Below, in pieces: positions 45,026 through 55,962 of a stretch of 64,000 nucleotides of DNA (positions are counted from its first letter, which is position 1; every line of letters begins with the position of its first letter). Under the pieces are notes generated by a model. It saw nothing but the letters and a program-made list of their open reading frames with translations. It did no database searches and was not told the origin of the DNA. The position numbers and the translations under genes were made by a program. The DNA comes from Furcasterigmium furcatum. Lineage: Eukaryota; Ascomycota; Sordariomycetes; Glomerellales; Plectosphaerellaceae. The DNA is taken from NCBI GenBank assembly GCA_001599815.1, contig BCIA01000002.1, positions 3,941,626 to 4,005,625 on the forward strand. The letters are read 5' to 3'.

Positions 45026-46908
45026 TCATGCAAAGGAAATCCAGATCTGGCTGTCCAGCATGACTTGGCAGACGCTCCAGGGGTTCACGCCCGGAACCTT
45101 CCAGATCTGCTCCAGTAGCGCCCCGGTCTGCCGGATATTGCCCAGCCCGATCGTGGCGAACATGACATCCAGCCGCGTGCGGAGGAGCGCCCGGCGTTCC
45201 TCGCCGTCCGCGACGCACGAACCAATCACCACGATGGGCCAGCACAGGCTCGTGTTGATGCGCGCATCCATGGCGAGCCGCTCGAGGTGCTCAAACGCGT
45301 GGTCCAGGGCCTCCGCCACCGCGGCGCCGTGCGTCCCGCCGCTCTCCCCTCCGCCGGCCCCGGATATGGGCGCCAACGCCGTGTAGAGGTACAGCAGCAT
45401 GGCCTGCTGGTATATCCTCCCCGCCAGGGCGACGTCGGGCCGGAGCTCGGCGCTCGGCGCCCAGTTCTTGATGCTCGCTTGGACGTGCGCGAACAGGGAA
45501 AAGTCGTCCGCGTTGATGGGCCGCGAGGCCTCGCCCTCGGCGAGGAAGCGCCGGCCGATCTGGAAGATGACGGGAATATGGAGGAGGAGCTCGAGCCAGC
45601 AACCGCAGAGGCTGCCGACGTACCCACGGGAGATCAGCGTGTGCGCGTAGGCCTCTAGGGACTCTGAGAGGAGGAACTGGGGTCCGACGCGGCAATCGAT
45701 GGAGACGATGCTGAGGGTGGCCGTGTAGACGTAGTACTCGACGAGGAAGTCCAAGAGCTGCCGGGGAGGGGCGTTCGTCTTTTGAGACAGGAGCCTCTGG
45801 AGGAGGGGATGGGCGGAAATGAGGTGGTCAAAGACTCTGCCGTGGATGTCTCCTTTCGCCGTCTGGGCTTGGGTTCAGTAATCGTAGACTCCATCGGGGG
45901 TACTTTGCCTTGACTCACCTCCACGAAACACAATATCAATGCACCGGCAGCAAGAGTCGACAGCTCCGGGGCAGACCCATCGGTGCACCTCGTGAGGCTC
46001 CGGTTGAATAGCTGCAGCGACTGATGGTAGTGAGTAGACGCCGCCGAGTCGCCCGAGCCCAGCATGCGCGTGGCGCGATGCACGGCGCTCTGCGTGAGGA
46101 TCAAGTGCAGAATCAGATCACTCCCAAACGCCAGTGGGATGAGCTGCACGTCAAATGGATTGTCGGCGGTCGAACCGTTGCCCATGCTCCGGCTCGTCAC
46201 ACTCATGTAGTGGCTCAGCAGCTCAAATGAGCCCGAGCCCATTCCTGGGAGCAGGCTCATTCCCCGAGGCACCTGGCTGACCTCGCCGCTGAACGAAGGC
46301 GGGCCGGCCAGGTCTTCGAATCCATGGCCGGCACCTGAGAACTCGGCAGCGGGGAGCTCGGGGACGTCGAAGGCGGCCGATAGGTGCGATGGAGAGAAGG
46401 GGTCCTGAGGGACATCCGGGAAATCATGGTGTTGCTGCTGGTCGTCGTCGTCGAGGTGTCTCGGTCTCGCCGCCGTGGATGTCGCTGATGAGGATGAGTC
46501 TGGGGATATTGGCCCCACGATGGCCCGAGGATCTCTACTCGCATTCGCGTCGCCGCCACCGTTGTCGACGAGCAAAGGGCTGACGCACTGCGCCAGGGCA
46601 GCAGCGACGAATGCCGACCCTGGAGAGATAGGGAAGAGCAGATCCTGGGCGTCATGCGGCAGGGAGACGTCGTGAGGGTCCAGATTGGGGTCGTATGGCA
46701 CAGGTTCCGTATGTAACGGGCGAGCTGCCGGGGACACTGCGCTGGAGGCACGGCGGCCACCGCCGCCGGCGGCCGGGTGATTCTTCTGAGGCCAGCTGCA
46801 CGAGAGTTGGTTCCGAGCACATCCGGTGCAAATGGGCCGAATCTCGTCGCATTTCTTCTTACGACGCCGGCACGTGAGGCACCCAGTCCTCACCCTGAGG
46901 ATGGGCAT
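45026..46908 (-). CDS. Zn2Cys6 transcription factor, probable cluster regulator
   Basis: Two exons (46908-45919 and 45862-45026) with a 56-bp GTGAGT intron, 608 aa. The N-terminus TGCLTCRRRKKKCDE continues through CTGCARNQLSC, giving six cysteines (C10, C13, C20, C27, C30, C37) with the C6 spacing and a basic stretch for DNA contact. A Pro/Ser/His/Asp-rich linker follows, then the helical fungal-specific regulatory domain (about residues 230-600) ending SQIWISFA. It lies between the GS-like gene and the divergent amidotransferase gene, the usual place for a pathway-specific activator. Its target genes are inferred from position only. Confidence 0.92.
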
Positions 46909-47572
46909 GTCTATTCCGCTAGGATGACTGGACGTGAGCGGCGATGGGGTCGTCAGATGTCATTATCGTGGCAGCGCTGGGATGTTGGTGAAGTTGTCGT
47001 CGTCGTCGTGGCTGTGGTCGAACTTCGGGCCCCAACCTTGGCACCGTGGACGGGACCCATTGATAAATGACTCAGCAATGCTGATAGACCTGAAGACGCC
47101 TATAATTATAGCGTTTATAGTGCCCTACCAAGCTCTCGATGATCTTGGACGAGATGCACGCACTGGGGAGAAGTCGACCTCCACAACTACCAATTGATCT
47201 AAGTGCCGCCACTGTAGCCAAGGTGCCTCATGGCCATGACCTTTCGTAATACTTAGATTTACATTGTTTTTCAATTTGAGAATATTCGATGGAGGGAGCT
47301 CTTGAACGGCGAGGATCGAAAGTGCTCAGCACTCCCTACTAGTACAAACCACAGTCCAAAAGCGAGCGACTCCATAACTAGAACATCCGCGCTATTTGAT
47401 CTGATTGGTTTGCATGCTCCCTTAGCACCCTGGAGCGCCTCCGTCATAAGTACACTACGATCTCAGGACCTAGACTTGGATATCAGCAAAAGGAGGGAGA
47501 GAAACACACAAAGGAGGTTTTCAAATTAACTCAGCACGTGGACAGACACACCCAACCGAAACTAAAACCACC
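46909..47572. promoter_or_regulatory. Divergent promoter, regulator / amidotransferase, with GATA sites
   Basis: A 664-bp head-to-head intergenic region. HGATAR-type sites, as bound by AreA/NIT2 nitrogen regulators, occur at 47061-47066 (TGATAA) and 47082-47087 (TGATAG), 16 bases apart, about 160 bp upstream of the regulator gene. Functional binding is inference. Confidence 0.45.
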
Positions 47573-48465
47573 ATGCCGTCTCCCGTCCGAATAGCCATTC
47601 TCGAGTGTGACACGCCCGTCGACTCGGTCAAGGAAGCCCGCGGCACCTACGGCGACATATTTCGCGATCTCTTGGAGGCAGGTCTCAGCGCATACCAATC
47701 GGACAGCAGCTCCAGCATTGAGCCAACCTTCACCAAGTGGGACGTCGTCACGGCCCGAGAATACCCTGACCTGGAAGATGTAGATGTCATCCTCCTCTCT
47801 GGCAGCAGTAGGTGCCAGTCGACTCTTGATTCTGATATTGTGTGCCCGGCGACTGTAGCTAACAGCTCTCCTTCCCCAACCAGAGTACAATAGCTTCGAC
47901 GACGACCCGTGGATACTGGAGCTGGTTGCCTGGGTCCGACAGGTTTACGAGTCAAAGAGCCGGCCCTTGGTGGGCATTTGCTTTGGACACCAGATCATCG
48001 CACGAGCCGCCGGCGCACAGGTCGCGAGGAGCCCGGGAGGCTGGGAGGTTTCCGTGTGCGGCATCCAGCTGAATGACATCGGCCGGGACATCTTTGGCAG
48101 CAGCGCGCTGGTGGGTTCTTTTTGCTTCCTCTGGCTTACCAGCCTGAGTCCCAATTACTGACTTGTGAGCCCAGGACCTCCATCAGATGCACCGGGACGC
48201 AGTCCTCTCGGTGCCCGCCGGTACTAGTTGCATTGGGTCGAGCCCGGAATGCGCCATCCAGGGACTCTATGAGCGCGGGCGTCTGCTGACGCTCCAGGCC
48301 CATCCCGAGTTCAACGGGTTCATCATGCGGCGGATCCTGGAGACGAGACATGGGCAGGGAATCTTCGACGATGCCTTCTTTGGCGAGGCAGCATCGAGGG
48401 CGGACAAGCAGCAGAACGGCGTCAGAGTTGCCGCGTCGATTTGGAAGTTCATCCTCGATTGTTAA
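47573..48465 (+). CDS. Class I glutamine amidotransferase-like hydrolase
   Basis: Three exons (47573-47807, 47884-48110, 48175-48465), 250 aa. The flavodoxin-like GATase fold shows the nucleophile loop PLVGICFGHQI (C111) and the catalytic His-Glu pair in LQAHPEFNG (H197, E199). It stands alone without a synthetase domain, like fungal GMP-synthase-like amidotransferases, and like the gamma-glutamyl hydrolases of amine pathways (PuuD type) in architecture. The partner domain that would accept ammonia is absent, so hydrolysis of a gamma-glutamyl amide is plausible given the nearby GS-like gene. The exact substrate is inference. Splice phases agree at each junction, forming LLSGSKYNSF across the first. 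Confidence 0.88.
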
Positions 48466-48756
48466 TTACGGAATCATCAGCTCTGACATCGCTGCATACC
48501 ATGATGTTGGCAATGCCGTGGGAGGTATGCAACCCATAGTCATAGAAGCTCGATCCTAAGGACAACGACGTTCGATGGATCGATATTTTGGAAACGAGGA
48601 CTTCTTAACTTATACCAAAGCATGCTTTTGGCGGCCTGCGAATATTGAAGTCCCTGTTACTAGGTACCTGGTGATTCTTTCTATATGGAGGCTTGGTGGC
48701 CAAACTCAGGCTGATGAGGCCGCCCCTTTTCGGACCGAGATATGTAGTCAGAAAGT

Positions 48757-50108
48757 CTACCAACCCTTCCAAGGAAGCCAGACGTCGACGACAACGTCAT
48801 TTTCATCCACCACAAAATACGCGAAGAACGCCGCTGCCGTGATGCAGGCGTGCGGGATGTACAGCTGCAACGCATCGCCCACCTCGAACACGCGACTCGC
48901 TTCGGGTGGAGAAGGGCCATCCTCTCCGCGACTCTCGACGTGCTCTTCGCCGCTGTGAGCCAGGATACCGTGCTCCTGGGACATGCGCGTGACGTGCCAG
49001 CCGGGCTTGCCGACGACCTGTCCGAAGCCCTTCCACCTGCTGGTCTCCTTGGAGATAGCGACGGTGCCCGCGTTGATCAGTGCCTCGTTCCGCTCGGGGT
49101 AGACGCTGCAAACCTCGGCATGCAGCCGGACGGCCTGGCAGCAGGGCTCCACGAGGCCGGTGGCGACCTGCTGGAGGTCGTTGCAGGGGAAATTGCCCGC
49201 GTGCAGTTCCAGGACGACGTTGGACGGGACCTGGGCCTTCAAAGCCTTGACGACGTGGGCCGTGGGCGTCGACCCCAGCGACAGGAGGACCCGCGGCTGG
49301 TCTTTGAGAAGATGCGCGGCCTCGATCAGGCCACCGATTTCCTCGGTCAGAAACCCTTCGGCCGCTTCTGTTGAGCGGCCGCCGTAGGAGTGGCCCGCGT
49401 GGGCGTAGAAGCCGAGGACATCTACGGTGGGGGACGCGGTGGCGTGGCGCACGAGGTCGGCGAGACGGGGGGAGGAGGAGGGCACGCCGGCGCGCTTGGA
49501 CCCGACGTCGACTTTGATGAAGACAGGCCACGGGGTTTGGCCCGGGGTGGCGGTGTTGAAGTGTTCAAGGGCGGTGATCTGCTGCTCGTGGTCGATCATG
49601 AGGATGATGCGGATGGACTCGCGCAGCTTCGCGAGGCGAGGGAGCTTGCTGGGCGCGATGGGAAGTCCGTAGACGGCCTCGGATGAGGGAGTTAGAGCGT
49701 TCGTCTTACACGGGAGGACCGCGGTCAGTCTTCTCGGTCTGGTCTTCTCTAGTCATACCTCGTCAAGCAAACCCTCCTTCACAAGCGGCAGCGCGCCATT
49801 GATCTCAGGGATAGTCGAACACACGATCCCCCTGTACTTGCCGTTCCCCAGCATCATGCGTGTGATCTCGATAGTCTAGGCCGAGTCAAGTCAAGTTAGC
49901 CTATGCTCGATCGGTGGGAATGTTGCTAGTTATTTGCCTTGAGCGTCTTCACGTGGGGCCTGAAGCCGACACCGGCAGCTTCGACATCTTCGTGAAGCTT
50001 CGCGATGTTGCGCTCGACGATCGGCTTGCTGACGATGAGCGACGGCGTCGGCAGGTCGGCCACCTTGGTCCCGGTCCAGGCATTGTGGGTTTCCAGGGCA
50101 TAATCCAT
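48757..50108 (-). CDS. PLP-dependent D-serine dehydratase / D-threonine aldolase-like protein
   Basis: Three exons (50108-49938, 49875-49759, 49677-48757), 402 aa. The alanine-racemase-type barrel begins with DLPTPSLIVSK and carries the PLP lysine in FRPHVKTLK (K54). Further blocks are IKVDVGSKRAGV, LGFYAHAGHSYG and ELHAGNFPCND, and near the C-terminus the zinc-type IPHACITAAAF. Eukaryotic D-serine dehydratases of this fold use PLP and Zn2+ to turn D-serine into pyruvate and ammonia; relatives cleave D-threonine. Intron 1 has a GC donor (GCAAAT) instead of GT. It could act on a D-beta-hydroxy amino acid released in the cluster. Confidence 0.88.
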
Positions 50109-50468
50109 TTTGAGTGATAGCCGCGATTGGACGTTGAGGATTTAATCGAGGTAGGGTAGGTAATTGGAGAAAGGCAACGTCTGGGAGGTAAAAGGGGCGG
50201 GGAGAACCTGACCGACCGGAAGAGCCACCCCCTATATCTACCCCGACAGGCCCCCGTAAGCGCGCGGCTTACTACTATGGATGCTGGATCCATCAGGACC
50301 TATTTAGTCACTTTTTAGTAGGGTCCTTCCGCCCCAGCAGCACGATGTCCTGTCGAGGCATAGCTGAGCAATCATCCCTTGTCATCACCGAGGACCATCC
50401 CGTCAACCGTCCTGCCGCATGTCTCCCATGCATGGCCTCAATTCACTAGTATATACCACCAGCTTTTC
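50109..50468. other. Intergenic region
   Basis: A 360-bp stretch with the dehydratase-like gene's promoter and the 3' end of the formamidase-like gene. No motif of note. Confidence 0.45.
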
Positions 50469-52787
50469 CTATCTAATCAGGTCTGTCTCCAGCATCCTCC
50501 GAACCACATTCTCCGTGATCCTCGCCACGTTGTTCCGGTAGTCATCCCACCCCAGCGAGCAATACCAGTTCATGCTGCCCACACAGAATATTAACCCCCC
50601 CGCCGGCGTCGGCCGCATCAGCATGTCGCTCCGGATCCTCTCCGTCTGCGTCCCCAGCAGCTTCGTGTCCTGGAATCCGCCGTCCTCGGGGAACAAGCCA
50701 AAGTCGTCGGGGTGCCCCGTGCTCGAGGCCAGCACCACCGCGTCCTCGGGGCTGCCGTGCTCGGGATCCCAGCGGTCGATCTCGTCGCCCGACGCGCCGC
50801 CGCCGAAGCCGTGCGTGCCGATGAGCTCGTCGGGCGCGAGGCCGTCGAAGACCCAGGAATACTCTTGGCGCGCCACCGCCGCGTTGAACGTCTCGGAAGA
50901 CGGCTGGGTGGCTTCCGCGGCAGCGCGGGAGTAAGGGACGCCCGGGCCGAGGCCCTCGCCGCAGCAGCCGACGCCGAAGAGGTAGTTCGCCGCCCGGCCG
51001 CGGGAGCGCCAGAGGCCCCCCTGCGCGCCGCCGTTGAGGGAGTGGTGCCGCTCGCCGCCGGGGAGGCCGAACGTGCGCACGCCCTGGTCGCCGCGGCGCA
51101 CCTCGAGGCGGTGCGGGTTCGTGTTGTCGAGGACGGACAGCCAGTAGAACCCGTTCCCGCCGAGGTAGCAGATGTTCCCGCCGCGAGCGGCGAAAGCCGC
51201 GTACGCATCGAGGCTCGCCAGGGTCGGGTACTCCGGGTGGCTGCCGGTGAGTAGGGTGCTGTAGCCCGCGAGGGCGTCGACGCCGAGGTGGTGCAGGCAG
51301 TGGTCAGTGATGACATCGTACTCGATCCCCAGGCGCTCGAGGAAGCCGATCATGAGCAGATCGGCGCTGAACTCGCGCGGGCGGCCGAAGGCCCAGTGCT
51401 GGAAGCCCGGACGAACGTTGAGGACGGGTCGTTTTGTTGTGGAGAAGACGTTGCCCGAGCCGTCCGTGTGGACGTCGTACAGCGACAGCCCGAGGTCCGA
51501 GCGACGGCGCATGCGGGCAAAGTGCTCGTCGGCCGGGAAGACCATGTCCTCCTGGCCGATGAGGTCGAGGCGGGAGGACTTGGCCTCATCGTACATGTGC
51601 TCGTTGGCGTAGGCAGTGTACGTGAAGGTCGACAGCACCAGGGCGAGCTTCGCGGTGGACTGCGGTGCTGGGCGGACGAAAAAGACAATGTCGTCGCGGA
51701 CGGACGGGTCGGCGGTGCTCTGGACCTGGACGGCGTAGGCTCCCGAGCGGGCGTTCAGCGGGATGCGGAGGGAGAAGTCCGTGGCCCAGCGGGCATCGTC
51801 GAGGTCGTCCTCGTGGAAGTGCACGGCGCCATAGCCGTACGACGCCTTTGTCCAGTCGGTCTGGCTGCCGTCCCAGTCGTGGCCCTTCACGGCCCGCGTG
51901 GGCGCGTTGACGAGCCGGCCGTGTCTTCCGTAGCCCGAGACGTCGACCATGGTGTCCGAGGACATCTGGAGAGACAGGTCGAGCTTGACGAGGGCGTGTG
52001 TGCCGAGGAGGCCGTGTCTGGCGCCGCAGGCAGACAGCTTAACAGCTTCGATGCGCCCGTTGAAGAAGTCCGTTGCCTTTCCACCAGGCCGGGACCGTGT
52101 TGCGGCGATGATGAGGGACGTCGAGCTGCTGCTAGGTACGGCGATGCGGCCCCGAGACAGGTTGTAATCACGGCGGAAGGCCTGGCCCCTGCTCTGCGAC
52201 AGGTGGACAATGGGTTCTATGGCGACTTGGACCGTTGACCCCGATGCCTGCACGTTCATCCTGAGCCACTGGCCCTTGAGGAACTGGTAGTCGAAGAGCA
52301 CCACCTCAGGGGCGTCCGACTCGCCGGTGCCGACAAGGAGCTTGAGATGGCCGGTACTGCCGATGACAGCAGCCAGGCCCCGGGAGGCGACAACGTCTGA
52401 ACTCAGCACCGAGAAGATGGTCTGGTCGTGCCCGGCATCGACTAGCGTTGGCTGGACCAGGAGAGATACGGCGATGCCCTCGTCCTGGTCACTGAGCCCC
52501 AGGTGATCGACCACGCCATGAGAGCCCGGCTGGGCCAGCTGGAATCGCCCCTCGTGCTGGTGGGTGCCCCGACCCAGCAGCTCCGACACATCCTCGGCCT
52601 GGACCTTGGGTGCATGGGGAACATCGAGACCCTGGATCAGCCTGACCACGCGAGACGAGTACTCGGGCGCCGTGGAGGAGACTTTGATATCGACGGCATC
52701 GCCAGGGGCCACGATCCACGGGTCTGCGTAGCCGATGATCTCGGCCGGGTAGTCTTGAGGGACTTGCACGATCGTAGAGTCCGCCAT
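50469..52787 (-). CDS. N,N-dimethylformamidase large-subunit-like protein
   Basis: Intronless, 772 aa, the size of the bacterial DMFase large subunit. About residues 50-330 form a lectin-like (concanavalin/LamG) domain. The C-terminal half is the DMFase catalytic region with VLSTFTYTAYANEHMY, GLSLYDVHTDG, TGSHPEYPTLASLDAY and GGNICYLGGNGFYW. In the bacterial enzyme a mononuclear iron is held by two Tyr and one Glu; candidates here are Tyr390/393, Tyr437 and Glu519. Bacterial DMFase splits dimethylformamide into dimethylamine and formate, together with a small subunit. No small subunit gene is seen here. True substrate may be another N-substituted amide. Absence of introns, unlike many neighbours, fits but does not prove acquisition. 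Confidence 0.85.
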   Translation of the reverse strand: MADSTIVQVPQDYPAEIIGYADPWIVAPGDAVDIKVSSTAPEYSSRVVRLIQGLDVPHAPKVQAEDVSELLGRGTHQHEGRFQLAQPGSHGVVDHLGLSDQDEGIAVSLLVQPTLVDAGHDQTIFSVLSSDVVASRGLAAVIGSTGHLKLLVGTGESDAPEVVLFDYQFLKGQWLRMNVQASGSTVQVAIEPIVHLSQSRGQAFRRDYNLSRGRIAVPSSSSTSLIIAATRSRPGGKATDFFNGRIEAVKLSACGARHGLLGTHALVKLDLSLQMSSDTMVDVSGYGRHGRLVNAPTRAVKGHDWDGSQTDWTKASYGYGAVHFHEDDLDDARWATDFSLRIPLNARSGAYAVQVQSTADPSVRDDIVFFVRPAPQSTAKLALVLSTFTYTAYANEHMYDEAKSSRLDLIGQEDMVFPADEHFARMRRRSDLGLSLYDVHTDGSGNVFSTTKRPVLNVRPGFQHWAFGRPREFSADLLMIGFLERLGIEYDVITDHCLHHLGVDALAGYSTLLTGSHPEYPTLASLDAYAAFAARGGNICYLGGNGFYWLSVLDNTNPHRLEVRRGDQGVRTFGLPGGERHHSLNGGAQGGLWRSRGRAANYLFGVGCCGEGLGPGVPYSRAAAEATQPSSETFNAAVARQEYSWVFDGLAPDELIGTHGFGGGASGDEIDRWDPEHGSPEDAVVLASSTGHPDDFGLFPEDGGFQDTKLLGTQTERIRSDMLMRPTPAGGLIFCVGSMNWYCSLGWDDYRNNVARITENVVRRMLETDLIR

Positions 52788-53461
52788 TGGAGAGGTGGGT
52801 GTTGTAAGCAGGCCACTCTAGCAACATGGATGTCCAAAAGAACTACGAGTACTACCTTACGACTAGCAGTACTAAGTAGTAGAAATCGAGGCTGAAGTGT
52901 TGCTGGCCCGAGGGATGAACATGGCACACGACACAGTTGACAGGCTCCCCGCTTACAACTTACCGGGAACTGAACTGACAAAAGGCCCCAAGGGCGCACC
53001 GTTCCCCCGAGGGCGCCAATGGCATCACGGAGCGCGTTCTAGCGCCGCTATCGACGCCTCCGGGCCCCGCTGGTATCTTGGGTGTCACGCGGGGAACGCT
53101 GCTAGTCATGGGGAGCCTCGTCCCCATTGTCCCGGATCCCTGGAACGTATGGCTTAAGCTGATAAGCGGGATTAGGGAGCCGGTTATTCGGAGGACGTGG
53201 ATAGCCAGCCAAGATAGTCGTCAAGGACTTTCATCACCGATACGCACTCACCACGCCGTCGCCAAGGAACGCTGTCTCCGAGTCTTGAGGAGAGCTGAGA
53301 TTAGGTATAAAAGGACGTCGATCACATCTGCAGCTTCATTTCTTTGGAGCATCTCAGTAGCCACGCATTTCTAGCAGGCCGTTGATGGTGTCCTCTCTCA
53401 TGCGGTAAACTTCTACTTCAACAACCTCCACCTGAACACCAACATCAACACCACCACAACC
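52788..53461. promoter_or_regulatory. Divergent promoter, formamidase-like / MFS transporter, with GATA site
   Basis: A 674-bp head-to-head region. A TGATAAG GATA-type site lies at 53160-53166. About 20 bp further on is CCGGTTATTCGG, an everted CCG-N6-CGG arrangement of the kind Zn2Cys6 proteins can bind. A TATA-like TATAAAA is near 53306. Binding is inference. Confidence 0.45.
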
Positions 53462-55051
53462 ATGGACGCTGCACCGGCCCATAGCACCGTGCCGGGCACG
53501 CTTCTCCTCGTCGACAACGGCAGCAGCACCGGTAATGGGCACGTTGTTCTCCAGCCCCGGCCCAGCGCCGACCCGGAAGACCCCTTGAACTGGTCCCCCG
53601 GCCGCAAGCGCCTCGCCATCGGCATGGTATACCTCTACACCTTTGGCATCGGCATCGCCACTGCCGTCCAGTACTCGGTCCTGACCCAGATCGCCGAGGC
53701 CCAGGGCCTCGAGGTCCGCCACCTCAACCTCGGCACCGGCCTCATGTTCCTCTTCCTCGGCTGGGGGTGCCTCCTTTGGCAGCCCATCGCCCTCGCGTAT
53801 GGGCGTCGCGGCGTGTATCTCGTCTCCATTGTCTTGTCCATTATCCCCATGGTCTGGGCCCCCTTCTCCCATGGCGCCGGCCAGTGGTACGCCCACCGCA
53901 TCCTGCTCGGCCTATTCGCTGCCCCAGTCGAGTCCCTTCCAGAAGTCACCGTTCCCGACCTGTTCTTCGCCCACGAGCGCGGCACATACATGGCCGTTTA
54001 TGCGTTCGCCCTCTTCGGCTCCAACTTCTTGGCGCCCTTCTTTGCGGGCTTCATCAACGATGCCGTCGGTTGGCACTGGGTCATGTACTTCGGCGCCCTT
54101 GTCCTGGCTGCCTGCGCCATCATCATGTTCTTCTTCATGGAGGACACCATCTACTTCCGCGACACCACGGAGGGTGACAATGTCGAACCCGGCGCCGAAA
54201 AAGCAGCTGCAGCAGACGAGGGAGCTACTGCCACCGCAACGGAAACAGGCCCCCGATACGCTCCTCGACGCCCCTATGTTCAGCGCCTACGACTCACGAC
54301 CATCCTTCCCGCCCGTCCCACGCCGATGCAGACTCTCCAGAAGAGCTGGCAGTCCCTCAAGATCATTGTCTTCTTTCCCAACATCCTCTGGGCCGGTCTC
54401 CTCTACGGCACGAATCTGTCATGGTACAACGTCATGAACGCCACCATGTCGACCATCCTCGGGGGCAGCCCCTACAACTTCTCCCCCAAGATGGTTGGCG
54501 TTGTCTATCTCTCCCCCTTCGTCGCCGGCGCCGTCACGACTCTATGGTCTGGCTGGGTCGCTGACGCCACCTCGCTCAAGCTGGCCCGCCGCAACGGCGG
54601 CATCCGCGAGCCAGAGCACCGCCTCTGGACCCTGCTGGTCTCCGGCCTCATAGCCTCGGGGGGTCTCGTCCTCTGGGGCGTCGGCAGCAGCCGCGGCGTG
54701 CACTTCATGGGCCTCGTCGTCGGTCTCGCCATGGTGACCTTTGGTATTGTCTGTAACAGCGCCATCGCCCTCGCCTACACTGTCGACTGCTTCAAGGAGA
54801 TCGCGGGCGAGTCCATGATCTCCGTCATGGTCGTTCGGAACACGCTGAGCTTCGCCTTCAACTATTCCATCAACCCGTGGATCGACGGCATGGGCAGGCA
54901 GAACTGCTTCATCACGGTGTCCATCATTTCCCTCGTGTGCACGTACAGCTTCCTGGCCATGGCGCTCTTCGGCAAGAACCTGCGCAGGATGTCCGCGAGA
55001 AGGTACTGGAAGTACGTGGCCCAGGGCCGGGGCATGCCTTCGGGTCATTGA
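53462..55051 (+). CDS. MFS transporter, DHA1/Hol1-like
   Basis: Intronless, 529 aa with twelve predicted membrane spans and a loop of about 70 residues in the middle. The N-terminal DPEDPLNWSPGRKR block and VTVPDLFFAHERGTYM between spans are typical of the DHA1-type group that includes yeast Hol1, a polyamine and cation transporter. It is divergent from the formamidase-like gene, so a role in uptake of a small amine or amide, or efflux of a product, is a fair guess. Direction of transport and substrate cannot be read from sequence. Confidence 0.88.
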   Translation: MDAAPAHSTVPGTLLLVDNGSSTGNGHVVLQPRPSADPEDPLNWSPGRKRLAIGMVYLYTFGIGIATAVQYSVLTQIAEAQGLEVRHLNLGTGLMFLFLGWGCLLWQPIALAYGRRGVYLVSIVLSIIPMVWAPFSHGAGQWYAHRILLGLFAAPVESLPEVTVPDLFFAHERGTYMAVYAFALFGSNFLAPFFAGFINDAVGWHWVMYFGALVLAACAIIMFFFMEDTIYFRDTTEGDNVEPGAEKAAAADEGATATATETGPRYAPRRPYVQRLRLTTILPARPTPMQTLQKSWQSLKIIVFFPNILWAGLLYGTNLSWYNVMNATMSTILGGSPYNFSPKMVGVVYLSPFVAGAVTTLWSGWVADATSLKLARRNGGIREPEHRLWTLLVSGLIASGGLVLWGVGSSRGVHFMGLVVGLAMVTFGIVCNSAIALAYTVDCFKEIAGESMISVMVVRNTLSFAFNYSINPWIDGMGRQNCFITVSIISLVCTYSFLAMALFGKNLRRMSARRYWKYVAQGRGMPSGH

Positions 55052-55962
55052 AGACGCGGTCATGACCTAAAGATGGGACTTGAATTGACTCTCTGCCTCC
55101 CCCCTCAGTGCCCTGTCTCTGAGTCTCCTGGATAAGTGTATACAGGTATTGGTACCTAGATGACTTTGGTAGTATCAAATACTTGCAAAGTCTACCTACC
55201 AACCATACATTAGTTACATGTACATCACACACACATTAAATCAGTGTAATTCAGATGTGGAGATAATAGAACTGTCTACTTCTCACGGCATTTGCATCTC
55301 GTTTGGACACTCAAATGTGCACTGTGCCTTTCAACTTGAAGCCGCGAGAGCCGGTCTCCCGGTCTCTACGGTTCCAGATTCGACCCCCGCCAGACATCAT
55401 GCCCAACTAGAAGTCTTCTGGCCAAGCCTCTTTGCATGCATCAGCGGGCGCAAACATTGAACGCATCTTCATGGATGACAGCTAGATCCAATAAGTCTCT
55501 TATCAGTATCCATGCAAACGAGAACCACGCGGAAGCGCGAAAGCATGTCATGGCTCGATCACTATCAACAGCGCGGTTCGCGGAGTCGCATGATGATACT
55601 ACCCTATCTAGCCCGAGCGGACCGCGCTGGAGAGCGCTTCGCCACCCACTCCCTCCGCGCCGAAGGGAGCCGCACACACCTCCCACACGGGCTGGGTTGG
55701 GCTGGTCCGGGGGTGGCTGACTCGCGCAAGATAAGCTGAATGTCGGGGGTGGGAACACCACACGCGAGAGTCTGGGGTAACCCCCAGCCCCTAACACTTG
55801 TCATGAATTATCACGCATAAAGAGCACGCCTGCGATGACTTTGAGTTCTGTTCTCTGGACCTGCCCGCCTTGCACTCAACGTTCTCGTCCAGCTGTCTTC
55901 TCAACACCTTTCTAAGAATAACGTCACTTCGAATCTGCTGGCTTCAACCAGAATCAGCCAGG
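55052..55962. promoter_or_regulatory. Intergenic region with permease promoter
   Basis: About 910 bp between two plus-strand genes. AGATAAG at 55729-55735 is a GATA-type site about 230 bp before the permease start. The rest is unremarkable. Confidence 0.4.

Noticed and set aside
44540..45245. Minus-strand frames just downstream of the Zn2Cys6 gene
   Set aside because: They overlap its 3' end in another frame; the regulator already ends with the usual final residues and the extra frames show no domain.
51288..52238. 316-codon plus-strand frame inside the formamidase-like gene
   Set aside because: Antisense shadow with Ala/Val/Arg/Gly-biased composition; the opposite strand encodes a full-length known family.
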